Positions 19,324 to 28,644 are shown, numbered from the stretch's first letter. The stretch is DNA of 64,000 nucleotides from UBA2862 sp045658005 (GCA_045658005.1 JAZOUD010000122.1:47723-111722); one strand, 5' to 3'. Made by a program: numbers and translations. Notes: a model not told the origin generated them from the sequence alone.

Positions 19324-19366
19324 TAACTACTGATTTATCGAGCTGTGCTCGACAAATCAGTAGTTA
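19324..19366. repeat. Stop-region palindrome, copy 1
   Basis: TAACTACTGATTTATCGAGC, loop TGT, then the complementary arm with one G-T pair. It lies 20 bases after L,D-transpeptidase 1. Confidence 0.9.
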
Positions 19367-19536
19367 CCTTACCCAATCCTCACCTAATTATGACAAATAT
19401 GTGATACAAATGTCAACTGATTTCAACAAACATATGAATAAAATATGGTATAATATACAATAAATGGGGTAGTGTCACCCTTGCCGGCACAAGATGTTGC
19501 GGCGGCTTGGGATTTCATAGTACGCAGGTGAAAACG

Positions 19537-21477
19537 ATGGGCATGAGACGACGTGGACTTCTTTCGTGGGTATTGACGGCGGCGCTGGTCGCGCTGTCGC
19601 TGTTTGCGCCCCTGTCGGCGGCGGTGGCGGAGGAAAGCCCGAAATACTACATCGAGGTGGATGTCTATAACCAGGTCGTCACCATCTACGACGCGGCCTC
19701 GATGGAAATCGTGCGCCAAATGCTTTGCTCCTCCGGAGAGAAGCTGCACTGGACGCCGGTGGGCGATTACATCCTCCCGGAGAATGAGAAGCGCACCGAC
19801 CGCGGGCCCTGGTACCAGATCGGCGGCTTCTTTGTGCGCTACGCCACCCGGCTGTCCGGCAAGGTGCTTTTCCACTCCATCCCTTATAATTGGAAGGACG
19901 AGGACTGCATCGACCGGGAATGCCTGCGGCGCTTCGGCACGCCGGCCTCCCACGGCTGCATCCGCCTGCGCTGGCAGGACGCGAAGTTCATCGCGGAAAA
20001 CTGCCTGCCGGGCACCCATGTGAAGATACTGTGCAGCGATACCCGGGACGAGGAGCTTCGGGCGCTGTTGTACCAGGAGAGCTTCGACGCCTCCAAGGGC
20101 ATTTCCTACGAGAGCTTCCTGGGCCTTTCCGACGACCCGCAGGTGCTGGATCGGCACAGCCAGGGCAAGGCGGTGACCGACCTGCAATACCGCCTGCGGG
20201 ACCTGGGGATATTCGACGGGGAGACCGGGGAGGCCTACGACACCGCCACCGTGAAAGCCGTGCGTTACGCCCAATACCTGATGGGCCTGGACCCCACCGG
20301 GCTCGCAGGCCCCGATTTCATAGAGGCGATCTTCTCAGACGCAGCCCCCACCGCCATGAAGGTGCAGCTGGAGTCGGGCATGAGCGGCCCCGCGGTGAAG
20401 CGGCTGCAGGCCAACCTGAAGACGCTGCGGCTGTACGGCGACGCCCTGGACAGCGTCTACGACGCGGGCGTGCTGGACGGCGTGCGCCAGTTCCAGCGGG
20501 TCTACGGCTACCCGGTGGACGGCGTGGCCAACCCCACCGTGCAGAAGGCCATCGCCTATGAGGCGGGCCGGGTTGCGATGGCCTTCGGGGAATCGGACTA
20601 CAGCTGCCAGTGGTCGGGCGAGCCGATGGTGCTGGCCACGGTGAAGGCTTCCGCCGGCGTCAAGCTGCGCAAGAGCGCTTCGATGAAGAGCCCCACGCTG
20701 CAGCGCTTGCCGGAGGACCGCCGGCTGATCGTGCTGAAGCAGGGCGACGGCTGGTCCAAGGTGGGCTCGGACGGTGAGACCGGCTATGTCTACAACCAAT
20801 TGCTGAACTTCACCAGCCAGATGGTGGGCCAGCTGCGCTATACCTCCGACTCGGGTGAGGTGACCTGCGCCGTGGGCAACAGCAGCGCGGATTACCGGAA
20901 CGGCGCGGATCTGCCCTGCAGCGTGTTCGAGGACTTCCTCGCCGCTAACGACGACGCCTACGACACGGGCACATTGGGCGGCTACGTCACCGTGGATACC
21001 GGCGAGGGCGACGCCCCGCTGAACCTGCGGTCGGCCCCGGACGGCGAAAGCCCCGTGCTGGCCACTGTGGATAACGGCAGCAGCCTGCGGGTTGAGCAGC
21101 GCACCGCCGAGTGGACCCAGGTGACCTACGGCGGCCAGTCCGGCTACCTGATGAACCGCTACCTGATGTACTGGGCCGGGCCGGAGGACGCCCTCGAGAC
21201 CAGGACCGACGCCGGGAAGGCCCGGAGCGCCTTCAACGGCTACGCGAAGGTGGTCAGCGCCAACGACGAGCAGGCCGCGGTCTATGAGGACGACCTGGCG
21301 GGCGCGAAGGTGCTGGGCCACCTGGCCGACGGCACGACGGTGGAGGTGCTGGAGACGGTGAACGGCTGGTGCCACATCCGCTACATGGGCCACGAGGGCT
21401 ACATGGTGGGCGAGGACCTGGCCTTCGACGACTCCGTGATGAAGGCCCAGGAGGACGCCGACGGGGGATTGAGCTGA
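19537..21477 (+). CDS. L,D-transpeptidase (YkuD) with PG-binding and SH3 domains, paralogue 2
   Basis: A 646-residue exported paralogue of the previous gene. It has a signal peptide (LLSWVLTAALVALSLFAPLS), a YkuD domain with SHGCIRLRW, two peptidoglycan-binding repeats (LQYRLRDLGIFDGETGE and LQANLKTLRLYGDALDS), and three SH3-like domains. The start is placed at ATG 19537, 7 bases after GCAGGTG; ATG 19543 is also possible. A TATAAT at 19449-19454 probably belongs to its promoter, with no good -35. It has its own promoter region after a palindrome, so it need not be co-transcribed with paralogue 1. Confidence 0.9.
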   Translation: MGMRRRGLLSWVLTAALVALSLFAPLSAAVAEESPKYYIEVDVYNQVVTIYDAASMEIVRQMLCSSGEKLHWTPVGDYILPENEKRTDRGPWYQIGGFFVRYATRLSGKVLFHSIPYNWKDEDCIDRECLRRFGTPASHGCIRLRWQDAKFIAENCLPGTHVKILCSDTRDEELRALLYQESFDASKGISYESFLGLSDDPQVLDRHSQGKAVTDLQYRLRDLGIFDGETGEAYDTATVKAVRYAQYLMGLDPTGLAGPDFIEAIFSDAAPTAMKVQLESGMSGPAVKRLQANLKTLRLYGDALDSVYDAGVLDGVRQFQRVYGYPVDGVANPTVQKAIAYEAGRVAMAFGESDYSCQWSGEPMVLATVKASAGVKLRKSASMKSPTLQRLPEDRRLIVLKQGDGWSKVGSDGETGYVYNQLLNFTSQMVGQLRYTSDSGEVTCAVGNSSADYRNGADLPCSVFEDFLAANDDAYDTGTLGGYVTVDTGEGDAPLNLRSAPDGESPVLATVDNGSSLRVEQRTAEWTQVTYGGQSGYLMNRYLMYWAGPEDALETRTDAGKARSAFNGYAKVVSANDEQAAVYEDDLAGAKVLGHLADGTTVEVLETVNGWCHIRYMGHEGYMVGEDLAFDDSVMKAQEDADGGLS

Positions 21478-21522
21478 GGGACATTGTTTGCATACGACTG
21501 TTACGCTATGAGGTTGACTGGT

Positions 21523-23442
21523 ATGAGGATACGCCGCGTGTTTTCGCTGGTGCTGGCGCTGATGCTGGCGGTGACCGCCGCCGGGGCGCTGGCCGCCGAG
21601 AGATACAACATGCCCTATTACATCGAGGTGGACGTGAACAACCAGATCGTCACCGTCTACAGTACCGTCTCCAAGTCGGTGGTGCGGCAGATGATCTGCT
21701 CCACGGGGCTGAACGACGCCACGCCCCTGGGCACCTACTACCTGCCGCCGAAGATGGAGGAGCTGGAGCGGGAGTACTGGTACTACTTCGGCTATTACAG
21801 CTGCTACGCCCACTACGCCACCCGCATCTACAAGGGCGTGCTGTTCCATTCGCTGCCCTGCGCCCAGAAGTCGGATGCCACCGTCAGCAAGAGCGCCGTG
21901 GCCGAGCTGGGCAACCCGGCCTCCCACGGCTGCATCCGCCTGCGCTGGGAGGACGCCGAGTTCATCGCCAAGTGCTGCCTGGAGGGCACCCGCGTGCGCA
22001 TCTACCAGGGCCGCCACCGGGACAACGACCTGCGGGCGCTGCTGCTGGCGGGTTCCTATACCAACGAAAAGGGCATGACCTACAACGAATACCTGGGCGT
22101 CGCCGACCGGGAGGGGGACCTGGGGCGCGACTGCGAGGGCAAGGAGGTGCTCAACCTCCAGACCCGCCTGCGGGACCTGGGCATCTACGCCGGCAAGCTG
22201 GACGGCAAGTACGGCGGCGGCACCGTGAACGCGGTGCGGGAGGCCCAGCGCATGATGGGCATGATGGAGACCGGCGTCGCCAGCCCCGAGTTCCAGGCGT
22301 CCCTGATGGACGACGAGACGGCCCCCACGGCCCGGAACGTGGCCGTGAAGGAGGGCATGAGCGGCCCGGTGGTGCGCAGCATACAGCAGGATTTGAAGAA
22401 GCTGAAGCTGTACGACGAGAAGATCGACGGCGTGTTCGACGTGGACGTGCTGGAAGCTGTGAAGGTGTTCCAGGGGGCCTACGGCTATCCCGCCGACGGC
22501 GTGATGGAATCCGAGATCCAGAAGGCGCTTTACTACGAATCCGGCAAGGTGGAGGAGCTGTTCGCCGGCAGCGGCGGCTTCTCCTGCGAGACCACCGGCG
22601 GTTCGCTCACCATGGGCCAGGTCACCAGCGACGTGAGCATCCGCCTGCGGGAGAAGCCCTCGGGGGGCTCCGACGCGCTGACCCGGCTGTCCCCGGGCGA
22701 CCTGGTGGTGGCGCTGGAGTACGACGCCAGCTGGAGCAAGGTGCAGCGGGGCCGCAACGTGGGCTACGTCAACAACGCTTTTTTAACCTACTATCCCCAG
22801 GATATCTACGAGCTGAGCTACACCTCCGCCGACGGCCAGCTGGCCTACGCCATCGGCCACACCGAGGAGGGCTACCTGCGGGGGGCCTCCGTCCCGGCGG
22901 AGGACTTCGAGGAATACCTGGCCTCCGGCGGCTCGCTGGAGGACCACGGCCTGCAGGACGAGCTGGCCACGGTGAACACCGACGGCGCGGGCGCGGCGCT
23001 GAACCTGCGGGAAGCGCCCTCCACCGACAGCGCCGTGCTGGCCGAGATCCCAGACGGCACCGGCGTGGTGGTGCTGCTGCGCAGTGCCGAGTGGACGCTG
23101 GTGGAGTGGGAGGGCCGCACCGGCTACCTGCTGAACCGCTACCTGGCCTTCGAGGGCGAGGACGCCGGGGAGGCCCCCGAGGCGGAGGAGGCCGAGGCCG
23201 AGGGTGGCGAGAAGGTCAGCGTCATGCTGCCGGCGATGGTGCTGGCCATGGACGGGGGCTACGCCCCGGTGTACGACGTGGACTCCGAGGACGCCACCGA
23301 GCTGGGCCGCATCAAGAACGGCAAGCGACTGATGGTGATCGAGACCAGCGGCGGCTGGAGCCTGATCAGCTACAAGAACCACACCGGCTACATGAAGGAC
23401 GAGGACCTTCAGTTCATGCTGGCCGACGAGGCGGCGGCGTGA
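21523..23442 (+). CDS. L,D-transpeptidase (YkuD) with PG-binding and SH3 domains, paralogue 3
   Basis: A 639-residue third paralogue, 45 bases after paralogue 2. It has a signal peptide (VFSLVLALMLAVTAAGAL), a YkuD domain with SHGCIRLRWEDAEF, two peptidoglycan-binding repeats (LQTRLRDLGIYAGKLDG and IQQDLKKLKLYDEKIDG), and SH3-like domains separated by a Glu/Ala-rich linker. I favour ATG 21523, served by GAGGT; ATG 21508 is the alternative. It probably forms a transcription unit with paralogue 2. A palindromic repeat begins right after its TGA stop. Confidence 0.9.
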   Translation: MRIRRVFSLVLALMLAVTAAGALAAERYNMPYYIEVDVNNQIVTVYSTVSKSVVRQMICSTGLNDATPLGTYYLPPKMEELEREYWYYFGYYSCYAHYATRIYKGVLFHSLPCAQKSDATVSKSAVAELGNPASHGCIRLRWEDAEFIAKCCLEGTRVRIYQGRHRDNDLRALLLAGSYTNEKGMTYNEYLGVADREGDLGRDCEGKEVLNLQTRLRDLGIYAGKLDGKYGGGTVNAVREAQRMMGMMETGVASPEFQASLMDDETAPTARNVAVKEGMSGPVVRSIQQDLKKLKLYDEKIDGVFDVDVLEAVKVFQGAYGYPADGVMESEIQKALYYESGKVEELFAGSGGFSCETTGGSLTMGQVTSDVSIRLREKPSGGSDALTRLSPGDLVVALEYDASWSKVQRGRNVGYVNNAFLTYYPQDIYELSYTSADGQLAYAIGHTEEGYLRGASVPAEDFEEYLASGGSLEDHGLQDELATVNTDGAGAALNLREAPSTDSAVLAEIPDGTGVVVLLRSAEWTLVEWEGRTGYLLNRYLAFEGEDAGEAPEAEEAEAEGGEKVSVMLPAMVLAMDGGYAPVYDVDSEDATELGRIKNGKRLMVIETSGGWSLISYKNHTGYMKDEDLQFMLADEAAA

Positions 23443-23478
23443 AATACTGATTTGTCGGGGTGCGACAAATCAGTAGTT
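23443..23478. repeat. Stop-region palindrome, copy 2
   Basis: AATACTGATTTGTCG, loop GGGTG, CGACAAATCAGTAGTT, starting on the base after the L,D-transpeptidase 3 stop codon. Confidence 0.92.
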
Positions 23479-23493
23479 GCCTCCCCGACGAAA

Positions 23494-23520
23494 CAAGCGG
23501 ACCCTCACCGGGTCCGCTTG
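23494..23520. terminator. Convergent hairpin terminator
   Basis: CAAGCGGACCC / GGGTCCGCTTG, an 11-bp perfect stem between the convergent transpeptidase and Nudix genes. Confidence 0.7.
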
Positions 23521-23526
23521 CTTCGT

Positions 23527-23949
23527 CTATTCTGTTGGCGCTGGAAACCTCTGGATGTGGTCGAACGCGTCGCGCATGATCTTGCGGTCGCGCTCGTAGG
23601 TCAGGCGGACGGCGGCCTCCTCGATGGGCAGCCAGAACGCCTCGGCGATCTCCTCGGGCTGGGGGTGGATATCGGCCTGGTCCGTGGTGGCGGCGAAGAT
23701 CACCACCAGCTTCTGGGTGTCGGGGCGGATGTTGTAGCGGTTCTCCGCCCGGAAGCGGCGGTCGACCCGCACCCGCAGGCCCGTCTCCTCGAAGATCTCC
23801 CGCTCGGCGGTCTGGCTCTCGGTCTCGCCCGGCTCCACGTGTCCCTTGGGGAAGGAGATGTGCCGGCCCTTGGTGTGTCGGATCAGCAGCACGTTCCAAT
23901 CCGCGTCTTTCCTGAATATCACAGCGCCGCAGGATTTTTCATATCGCAT
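23527..23949 (-). CDS. Nudix hydrolase
   Basis: A 140-residue Nudix pyrophosphohydrolase. The Nudix box is complete: G at the start of GHVEPGETESQTAE, then REIFEETGL. The preceding FPKG is typical of Ap4A/diadenosine-type hydrolases, though the substrate is not certain. I start it at ATG 23949 (MRYEKSCGAVIF); the longer upstream frame overlaps mrp and lacks family sequence. It lies downstream of mrp with a 37-base gap and may be co-transcribed. Confidence 0.9.
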   Translation of the reverse strand: MRYEKSCGAVIFRKDADWNVLLIRHTKGRHISFPKGHVEPGETESQTAEREIFEETGLRVRVDRRFRAENRYNIRPDTQKLVVIFAATTDQADIHPQPEEIAEAFWLPIEEAAVRLTYERDRKIMRDAFDHIQRFPAPTE

Positions 23950-23986
23950 GAAAGCCTCCGTTGTATGGTTGTGACGGTTCAGTGAA

Positions 23987-24817
23987 TCAGACTTTTTCCA
24001 GCGCGTCGGCCAGCTGCTCCAGCCAGGGCGCCTCCAGCATCTCAACCCTGCCGCCGTCGCAGGCGGCGGCGATGGCGGGATCGATGGGCAGCTTCGCGAC
24101 GTTCGCGATGCCCCGGCGCTCGGCGATCTCGTCCACGTGGCTCTCGCCGAAGATGTGGTGCTCCTTGCCGCAGGCGTCGCACTTGAAGTAGCTCATGTTC
24201 TCCACGATGCCCAGCACCGGTATGTTCATCATGGCTGCCATGTTCGCGGCCTTCTCCACGATCATGCCCACCAGCTCCTGGGGCGAGTTGACCACCAGTA
24301 TGCCGTCCAGGGGCAGCGACTGGAACACCGTCAGCGGCACGTCGCCGGTTCCCGGAGGCATGTCCACGAACATGAAGTCCACGTCCTCCCACATCACGTC
24401 GCTCCAGAACTGCTTGACGGTTCCGGCGATGATGGGGCCGCGCCAGACCACGGGGTCAGTCTCGTTGTCCAGCATCAGGTTCAGGGAGACCAGCTTGACG
24501 CCCGTCGCGCTGACGGCGGGGAATATACCCCCCTCGGAGGCCATCAGCTGGGTGTGCACGCCGAAGGCGGTGGGGATGGAGGGGCCGGTGATGTCGGCGT
24601 CCAGTATGGCCACGTCGTGCCCCCGCCGGCGCATCAGCGCCGCCATCAGGCTGGTGACCAGCGACTTGCCCACGCCGCCCTTGCCGCTGACCACACCGAT
24701 GATCTTCTTCACCCGGCTGTTGGCGTTGGCCGGCGCGGCGAAGTTCGGGGTACCGTCCTCCCGGCTGGGACAGTTGACCCCGCAGCTGTTGCAATCGTGA
24801 TTGCAGTTCTCACTCAT
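23987..24817 (-). CDS. Mrp/NBP35-family Fe-S carrier ATPase
   Basis: A 276-residue P-loop ATPase that in this family carries or inserts Fe-S clusters. The deviant Walker A is GKGGVGKS (VVSGKGGVGKSLV), and a CxxC occurs near the C terminus (KCDACGKEHH). The N-terminal 20 residues are Cys-rich (CNHDCNSCGVNC), an extra metal-binding tail seen in several anaerobe members. The start is ATG 24817 with GGAGATG upstream. An in-frame start at 24883 is possible but has no ribosome-binding site. Confidence 0.92.
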   Translation of the reverse strand: MSENCNHDCNSCGVNCPSREDGTPNFAAPANANSRVKKIIGVVSGKGGVGKSLVTSLMAALMRRRGHDVAILDADITGPSIPTAFGVHTQLMASEGGIFPAVSATGVKLVSLNLMLDNETDPVVWRGPIIAGTVKQFWSDVMWEDVDFMFVDMPPGTGDVPLTVFQSLPLDGILVVNSPQELVGMIVEKAANMAAMMNIPVLGIVENMSYFKCDACGKEHHIFGESHVDEIAERRGIANVAKLPIDPAIAAACDGGRVEMLEAPWLEQLADALEKV

Positions 24818-24900
24818 GGGTAAACATCTCCAATTTGCAGAATGTATTGTATTAATGATAGCGCATGAGCGGGGTTTCGTCAAGGGGGATATTGTTTAAG

Positions 24901-24939
24901 TAAATACTGATTTGTCGCGCTGCGACAAATCAGTATTTA
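24901..24939. repeat. Stop-region-type palindrome, copy 3, between divergent genes
   Basis: TAAATACTGATTTGTCGC, 3-base loop, then the exact complementary arm. Unlike the other copies it lies between two divergent genes (mrp and the MATE gene), so it cannot be a 3' terminator for either. Confidence 0.92.
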
Positions 24940-24976
24940 CAGATCAACTCTTAACCGTAAACTCCACCATCCGATA

Positions 24977-25005
24977 TTGAATCCATACAAAATGGGTGGT
25001 ATAAT
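24977..25005 (+). promoter_or_regulatory. Promoter of MATE exporter
   Basis: TTGAAT at 24977-24982 and TATAAT at 25000-25005 are 17 bases apart. Confidence 0.7.
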
Positions 25006-25041
25006 CCCTTTCGCCGCGTGGCGGCGGGAGGAAGTGCTTTT

Positions 25042-26397
25042 ATGAACCTGCGTTTGCGCCGGGGGCGCTATGACATCGACATGCTGAACGGGCCGGTGCT
25101 GCCGAGGCTTTTGAGCTTCGCGCTGCCGCTGATGCTGTCCAGCATGCTGCAGCTGACCTTCAACGCCGCGGACGTGATCGTGGTGGGGCGCTTCGAGGGT
25201 GACGCCGCGCTGGCGGCGGTGGGCGCGCCGGGGTCACTGATCAACCTGCTGGTGAACCTGTTCCTGGGGCTGTCGGTGGGCGCGAACGTGGTGGTGGCCC
25301 AGTGCTGCGGCGCGGGAGACTACCGCCAGACCGGCGAGGCCGTGCACACCGCCGTCGCCCTGAGCCTGGTGGGCGGGGTGCTGGTGGGCGTGTTCGGGTT
25401 CCTGCTGGCCGGGCCGCTGCTGGGCCTGATGAGCACCCCCGCCGAGGTGCTGCCCCTGGCCACCAGCTACATGCGCATCTACTTCCTGGGCATGCCGGCC
25501 AACATGCTGTACAACTTCGGCGCGGCGATCCTGCGGGCCATCGGCGACACCCGCCGCCCGCTGGCCTACCTGACCCTGGCCGGGGTGGTGAACGTGGTCC
25601 TGAACCTGCTCTTCGTGATCGCCTTTCACATGGGCGTCTCCGGCGTGGCGCTGGCCACGATCATCAGCCAGCTGATCTCCGCGACGCTGGTGACGCTGTG
25701 CCTGATCCGCACCGACGGGGCCATCCACCTGGACGTCAGGCGCATCCGCCTGCACCCGGACAAGGTGTGGCGCATCGCGCGGGTGGGCCTGCCCGCGGGG
25801 CTGCAGGGCATGGTGTTCTCGCTGTCCAACGTGCTGATCCAGTCCACCGTCAACAGCTTCGGCAAGAGCGCCGTGGCGGGCAACACCACCGCCAGCAACC
25901 TGGAGGGCTACATCTACGTGGCCATGAACAGCATCCACCAGGGGGCCATCACCTTCACAGGCCAGAACGTGGGCGCGCGGAAGTACGACCGCATCCCGAA
26001 GGTGTGCGCGGCATCGCTGGTGGCGGTGACCGGCATCGGCCTGGCGCTGGGCGGCTTCTTGATGCTGGCCAAGGGCTGGCTGTTTCGCATCTATACCAAC
26101 GACGATGCCGTCATCGCGGCGGCAGGCCTGCGCAGCGGCATCATCGCGCCGACCTACTTCCTGTGCGGCATGATGGAGGTCATGGTGGGCCTGCTGCGGG
26201 GCATGGGCAGCTCAGTCACGCCGATGGTGGTGTCGATCCTGGGCGCCTGCGTGCTGCGCATCGTCTGGATACTGACGATCTACCCGCTGAATCCGACCCT
26301 GCCCACGCTGTACCTGTCCTATCCGGTGTCGTGGTTCATCACGTTTGCCGCGCACACGGTCTGCTATGTGATAATCAGGAACAGGAAATACAAATGA
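25042..26397 (+). CDS. MATE-family efflux transporter
   Basis: A 451-residue polytopic membrane protein of the MATE family (cation-coupled drug or metabolite export) with about twelve hydrophobic spans in two similar halves. The N-terminal family pattern is LPRLLSFALPLMLSSMLQLT followed by NAADVIVVGRF. The start is ATG 25042, 8 bases after GGGAGGAAG. The substrate cannot be predicted. The IS5-type element begins 23 bases after its stop and separates it from the hairpin at 27557-27599, which may once have been its terminator. Confidence 0.92.
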   Translation: MNLRLRRGRYDIDMLNGPVLPRLLSFALPLMLSSMLQLTFNAADVIVVGRFEGDAALAAVGAPGSLINLLVNLFLGLSVGANVVVAQCCGAGDYRQTGEAVHTAVALSLVGGVLVGVFGFLLAGPLLGLMSTPAEVLPLATSYMRIYFLGMPANMLYNFGAAILRAIGDTRRPLAYLTLAGVVNVVLNLLFVIAFHMGVSGVALATIISQLISATLVTLCLIRTDGAIHLDVRRIRLHPDKVWRIARVGLPAGLQGMVFSLSNVLIQSTVNSFGKSAVAGNTTASNLEGYIYVAMNSIHQGAITFTGQNVGARKYDRIPKVCAASLVAVTGIGLALGGFLMLAKGWLFRIYTNDDAVIAAAGLRSGIIAPTYFLCGMMEVMVGLLRGMGSSVTPMVVSILGACVLRIVWILTIYPLNPTLPTLYLSYPVSWFITFAAHTVCYVIIRNRKYK

Positions 26398-26420
26398 AGT
26401 GTAACTGTTCAGTTGATTGC

Positions 26421-27556
26421 TAAGGAAACACCGCACAATACGCAAGTGTAAGGTGCCAGGTTCAAATTGGTATAGGGAACGACAACACTCCCCCACAATA
26501 GGGCTCCGAAGGTAAACTCACTCAGGCCTGAAGCCCATAACGGGAATCGGCCAGGAAGAGGTTCGCCAGAGCGAACACCATCTTCAATTGTGAGTCTACC
26601 TTCGCTTTGCCTCGGTATCGTGTTTTTCGACATCGAAACAGATTCTTGACGACGCCAAAGACATGTTCTTCCTTGCAACGTACAGACGATTTCCTGTATT
26701 CAGCTTTCCTTGCTTTATACTGACCGCTCCGACTGAGCTTTTTCAGGGTTGACGGACGACGGCATATGCGATATTTGATCTTTTTACCGAATTTGTTCCG
26801 TGTGATTGCGTCTTCTCGCTTGTTGGCGCCCAAGTATCCAGCGTCTCCATTGACCTCTTCCTCTTCGCACGTCAGCAGTTTTGATGTCATCGATACATCC
26901 GATACGTTCCCCGCCGTCGTTTCCAACGTATGAATCAGTCCCGTATCTGTGTCTACTCCGATGTGGGCCTTGTACCCGAAATGCCACTGGTTTCCTTTTT
27001 TGCTCTGATGCGCTTCAGGATCACGGCTCTTTTCCTTGTTTTTCGTTGACGAAGGCGATGCGATCAGCGTCGAATCCACTATGGTCCCACGGTGCAGTAT
27101 CAGTCCTTCTGACTCCAACAGGTACACTACATCATCAAACAGCTTGTCCTGTAAGCTGTTTGCCTTCAGTATATTCCGGAATCTGCCGATGGTGTCCCTG
27201 TCCGGCACCTGGTTGCTTGAGTCCACCCTGCAGAAATCTGAAAAGGCACGGCTGTCTATGATCTCGTTCTTCGCTGCCATGTCTGCCAGGTTATACAGGT
27301 TCTGGACTACGTATATCCGCAGCATTTGCTCCAGTGGATACGGCTTGTTCCCGTGCTCTCCTTTATAATAGTACGGCAATACCAGCTCGACCCACCTGCT
27401 CCACGGTATAATCCTGTCCATCCGCTCAAGCAGTTCCTTCTTTGGCGTCGCTACCTGTCGCAGTTCATCGCTGATCAGCGACATCGTCATCTGTTTGTTC
27501 ATGTCTATATTATACCACTTTTTTGACACTTTGTACACTGTGCGGTATTTCCTTAT
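26421..27556 (-). mobile_element. IS5-family insertion sequence
   Basis: An element of about 1136 bp with one transposase gene read leftward. The ends are imperfect inverted repeats: TAAGGAAACACCGCACAA at the left and TAAGGAAATACCGCACAG (minus strand) at the right. I cannot identify a clean target duplication. Related single ends occur at 17355-17374, 28505-28526 and 28623-28644, and a weaker one near 28461. Confidence 0.88.
26522..27502 (-). CDS. IS5-family DDE transposase
   Basis: A 326-residue transposase, the same size as the classic IS5 enzyme. The N terminus has the IS5 DUF772-type segment (YPLEQMLRIYVVQNLYNLAD). The DDE residues are visible in GTIVDSTLI, NGDAGYLG and KEEHVFGVVK. The start is ATG 27502 (MNKQMTMSLIS). 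The open frame continues upstream past the IS end and is not used. The gene looks intact, so the copy may be active. Confidence 0.93.
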   Translation of the reverse strand: MNKQMTMSLISDELRQVATPKKELLERMDRIIPWSRWVELVLPYYYKGEHGNKPYPLEQMLRIYVVQNLYNLADMAAKNEIIDSRAFSDFCRVDSSNQVPDRDTIGRFRNILKANSLQDKLFDDVVYLLESEGLILHRGTIVDSTLIASPSSTKNKEKSRDPEAHQSKKGNQWHFGYKAHIGVDTDTGLIHTLETTAGNVSDVSMTSKLLTCEEEEVNGDAGYLGANKREDAITRNKFGKKIKYRICRRPSTLKKLSRSGQYKARKAEYRKSSVRCKEEHVFGVVKNLFRCRKTRYRGKAKVDSQLKMVFALANLFLADSRYGLQA

Positions 27557-27599
27557 CAAACAGCCCTCCCCATGTCCACAACATGGGGAGGGCTGTTTG
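27557..27599. terminator. Perfect hairpin next to IS right end
   Basis: A 19-bp arm (CAAACAGCCCTCCCCATGT) and its exact complement around a 5-base loop. It can terminate the leftward secreted-protein gene or, before IS insertion, the MATE gene. Confidence 0.7.
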
Positions 27600-27638
27600 G
27601 CGGATAACCACATGACGAATTCCCGGAGGAGAGGAGGA

Positions 27639-28373
27639 TCATTCCGCCTGGGGCAGTATGAGTTTAACTGTGATATGTTTGACCTTCGGAGTCGCGCCTT
27701 CTTCCAGTATGGGGCTGTCAAAGCCATACTGAATGTAGTTTTCACCGGCATATTGTTTATACAATTCGCTGTGCCTTTCAACCTGCGTGAGCACATCCAG
27801 CGCTTCACCGGAAATCTCATAGTAGAGGGTGATTTCCTGGGCGAAAGGAATCTGGTTCATGGCGAAGGTACCGACCGTGTAGTCACCCTTTTTGAGCTCA
27901 AAGTGGTCGTCGGAGTCGCTTTTGACCAGCTCAAGCGTCATGCCGCAGGCATCAAGCACATCCTGCAGGCTGCTGCCATTCTGAATGCCGGGAGCCAGGA
28001 TAAAATCCACGGGAAGCGTATTCCAGATCGTCATCTCGCTCACCAGACACTCCTCCAGCGGCAATGCTTCATCTGTTGCGTTCAGCAATTCCACATCGAT
28101 CGATGCGTCGCCCTTTGTAAGGCTGTTGCCATAGCTTGAATAAGTCATGGCGTCCAAAGCCTTGGCATCGTACCGAACATCCAATGTCCATCCGTTCTCA
28201 ATGAATTGGGAAACCGGGGCGGGCATCTGGTATTCAATGCCATCCAGCGTAAACCGGTATGCATTATAAATATCTTCCAGCGAATCGACTTCTAAGGTAG
28301 CGGCCATTGCAGCAGTACCCATAGAGAGCGCAAGGACAAGCAGGAATACCAACAGTTGGATCAGTTTTTTCAT
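27639..28373 (-). CDS. Secreted protein of unknown function
   Basis: A 244-residue exported protein with a clear signal peptide (MKKLIQLLVFLLVLALSMGT, cleavage near AMAAT). The mature part has no Cys cluster, repeat or catalytic motif that I recognise. It reads as a mixed alpha/beta globular domain (for example GIEYQMPAPVSQFIENGW). GGGAGGG precedes the ATG. It is monocistronic, between the IS element and a repeat-rich spacer. Confidence 0.7.
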   Translation of the reverse strand: MKKLIQLLVFLLVLALSMGTAAMAATLEVDSLEDIYNAYRFTLDGIEYQMPAPVSQFIENGWTLDVRYDAKALDAMTYSSYGNSLTKGDASIDVELLNATDEALPLEECLVSEMTIWNTLPVDFILAPGIQNGSSLQDVLDACGMTLELVKSDSDDHFELKKGDYTVGTFAMNQIPFAQEITLYYEISGEALDVLTQVERHSELYKQYAGENYIQYGFDSPILEEGATPKVKHITVKLILPQAE

Positions 28374-28504
28374 ACGAATCCCTCCCTATATAATTCACGA
28401 CCATAATACAGAACCGATATTACAAAACTGTTGATAAAGAAATACAAGTGAATGAAGTGATGTGGGAATACCGCGCAATAAGGGTGGCTGGCTGGCGATT
28501 GACG

Positions 28505-28644
28505 TAAGGAACCACCGCACAATACGCACGGCACGCTGACGGCTGAATTTCAGCCGCCTGCTGCCTGCAAAGCCCTTGATTACCCTCCAGGTAACCTGCG
28601 GGTTTTGCGGTTCGCATTCGACTAAGGAACCACCGCACAATACG
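28505..28644 (+). repeat. Pair of IS5-type end sequences 118 bp apart
   Basis: TAAGGAACCACCGCACAATA begins at 28505 and again at 28623, in direct orientation and identical. A diverged version (GGGAATACCGCGCAATA) begins near 28464. All resemble the termini of the IS at 26421-27556, but no transposase is between them. Confidence 0.75.

Noticed and set aside
21369..23450. A 693-codon rightward frame over the third transpeptidase
   Set aside because: It is a frame-shifted shadow rich in Arg/Gly/Pro; the sense frame has clear YkuD and SH3 domains.
23443..23478. Treating all palindrome copies as intrinsic terminators
   Set aside because: They lack a consistent T tract, one lies between divergent genes (24901), and one lies inside the fab operon (42112).
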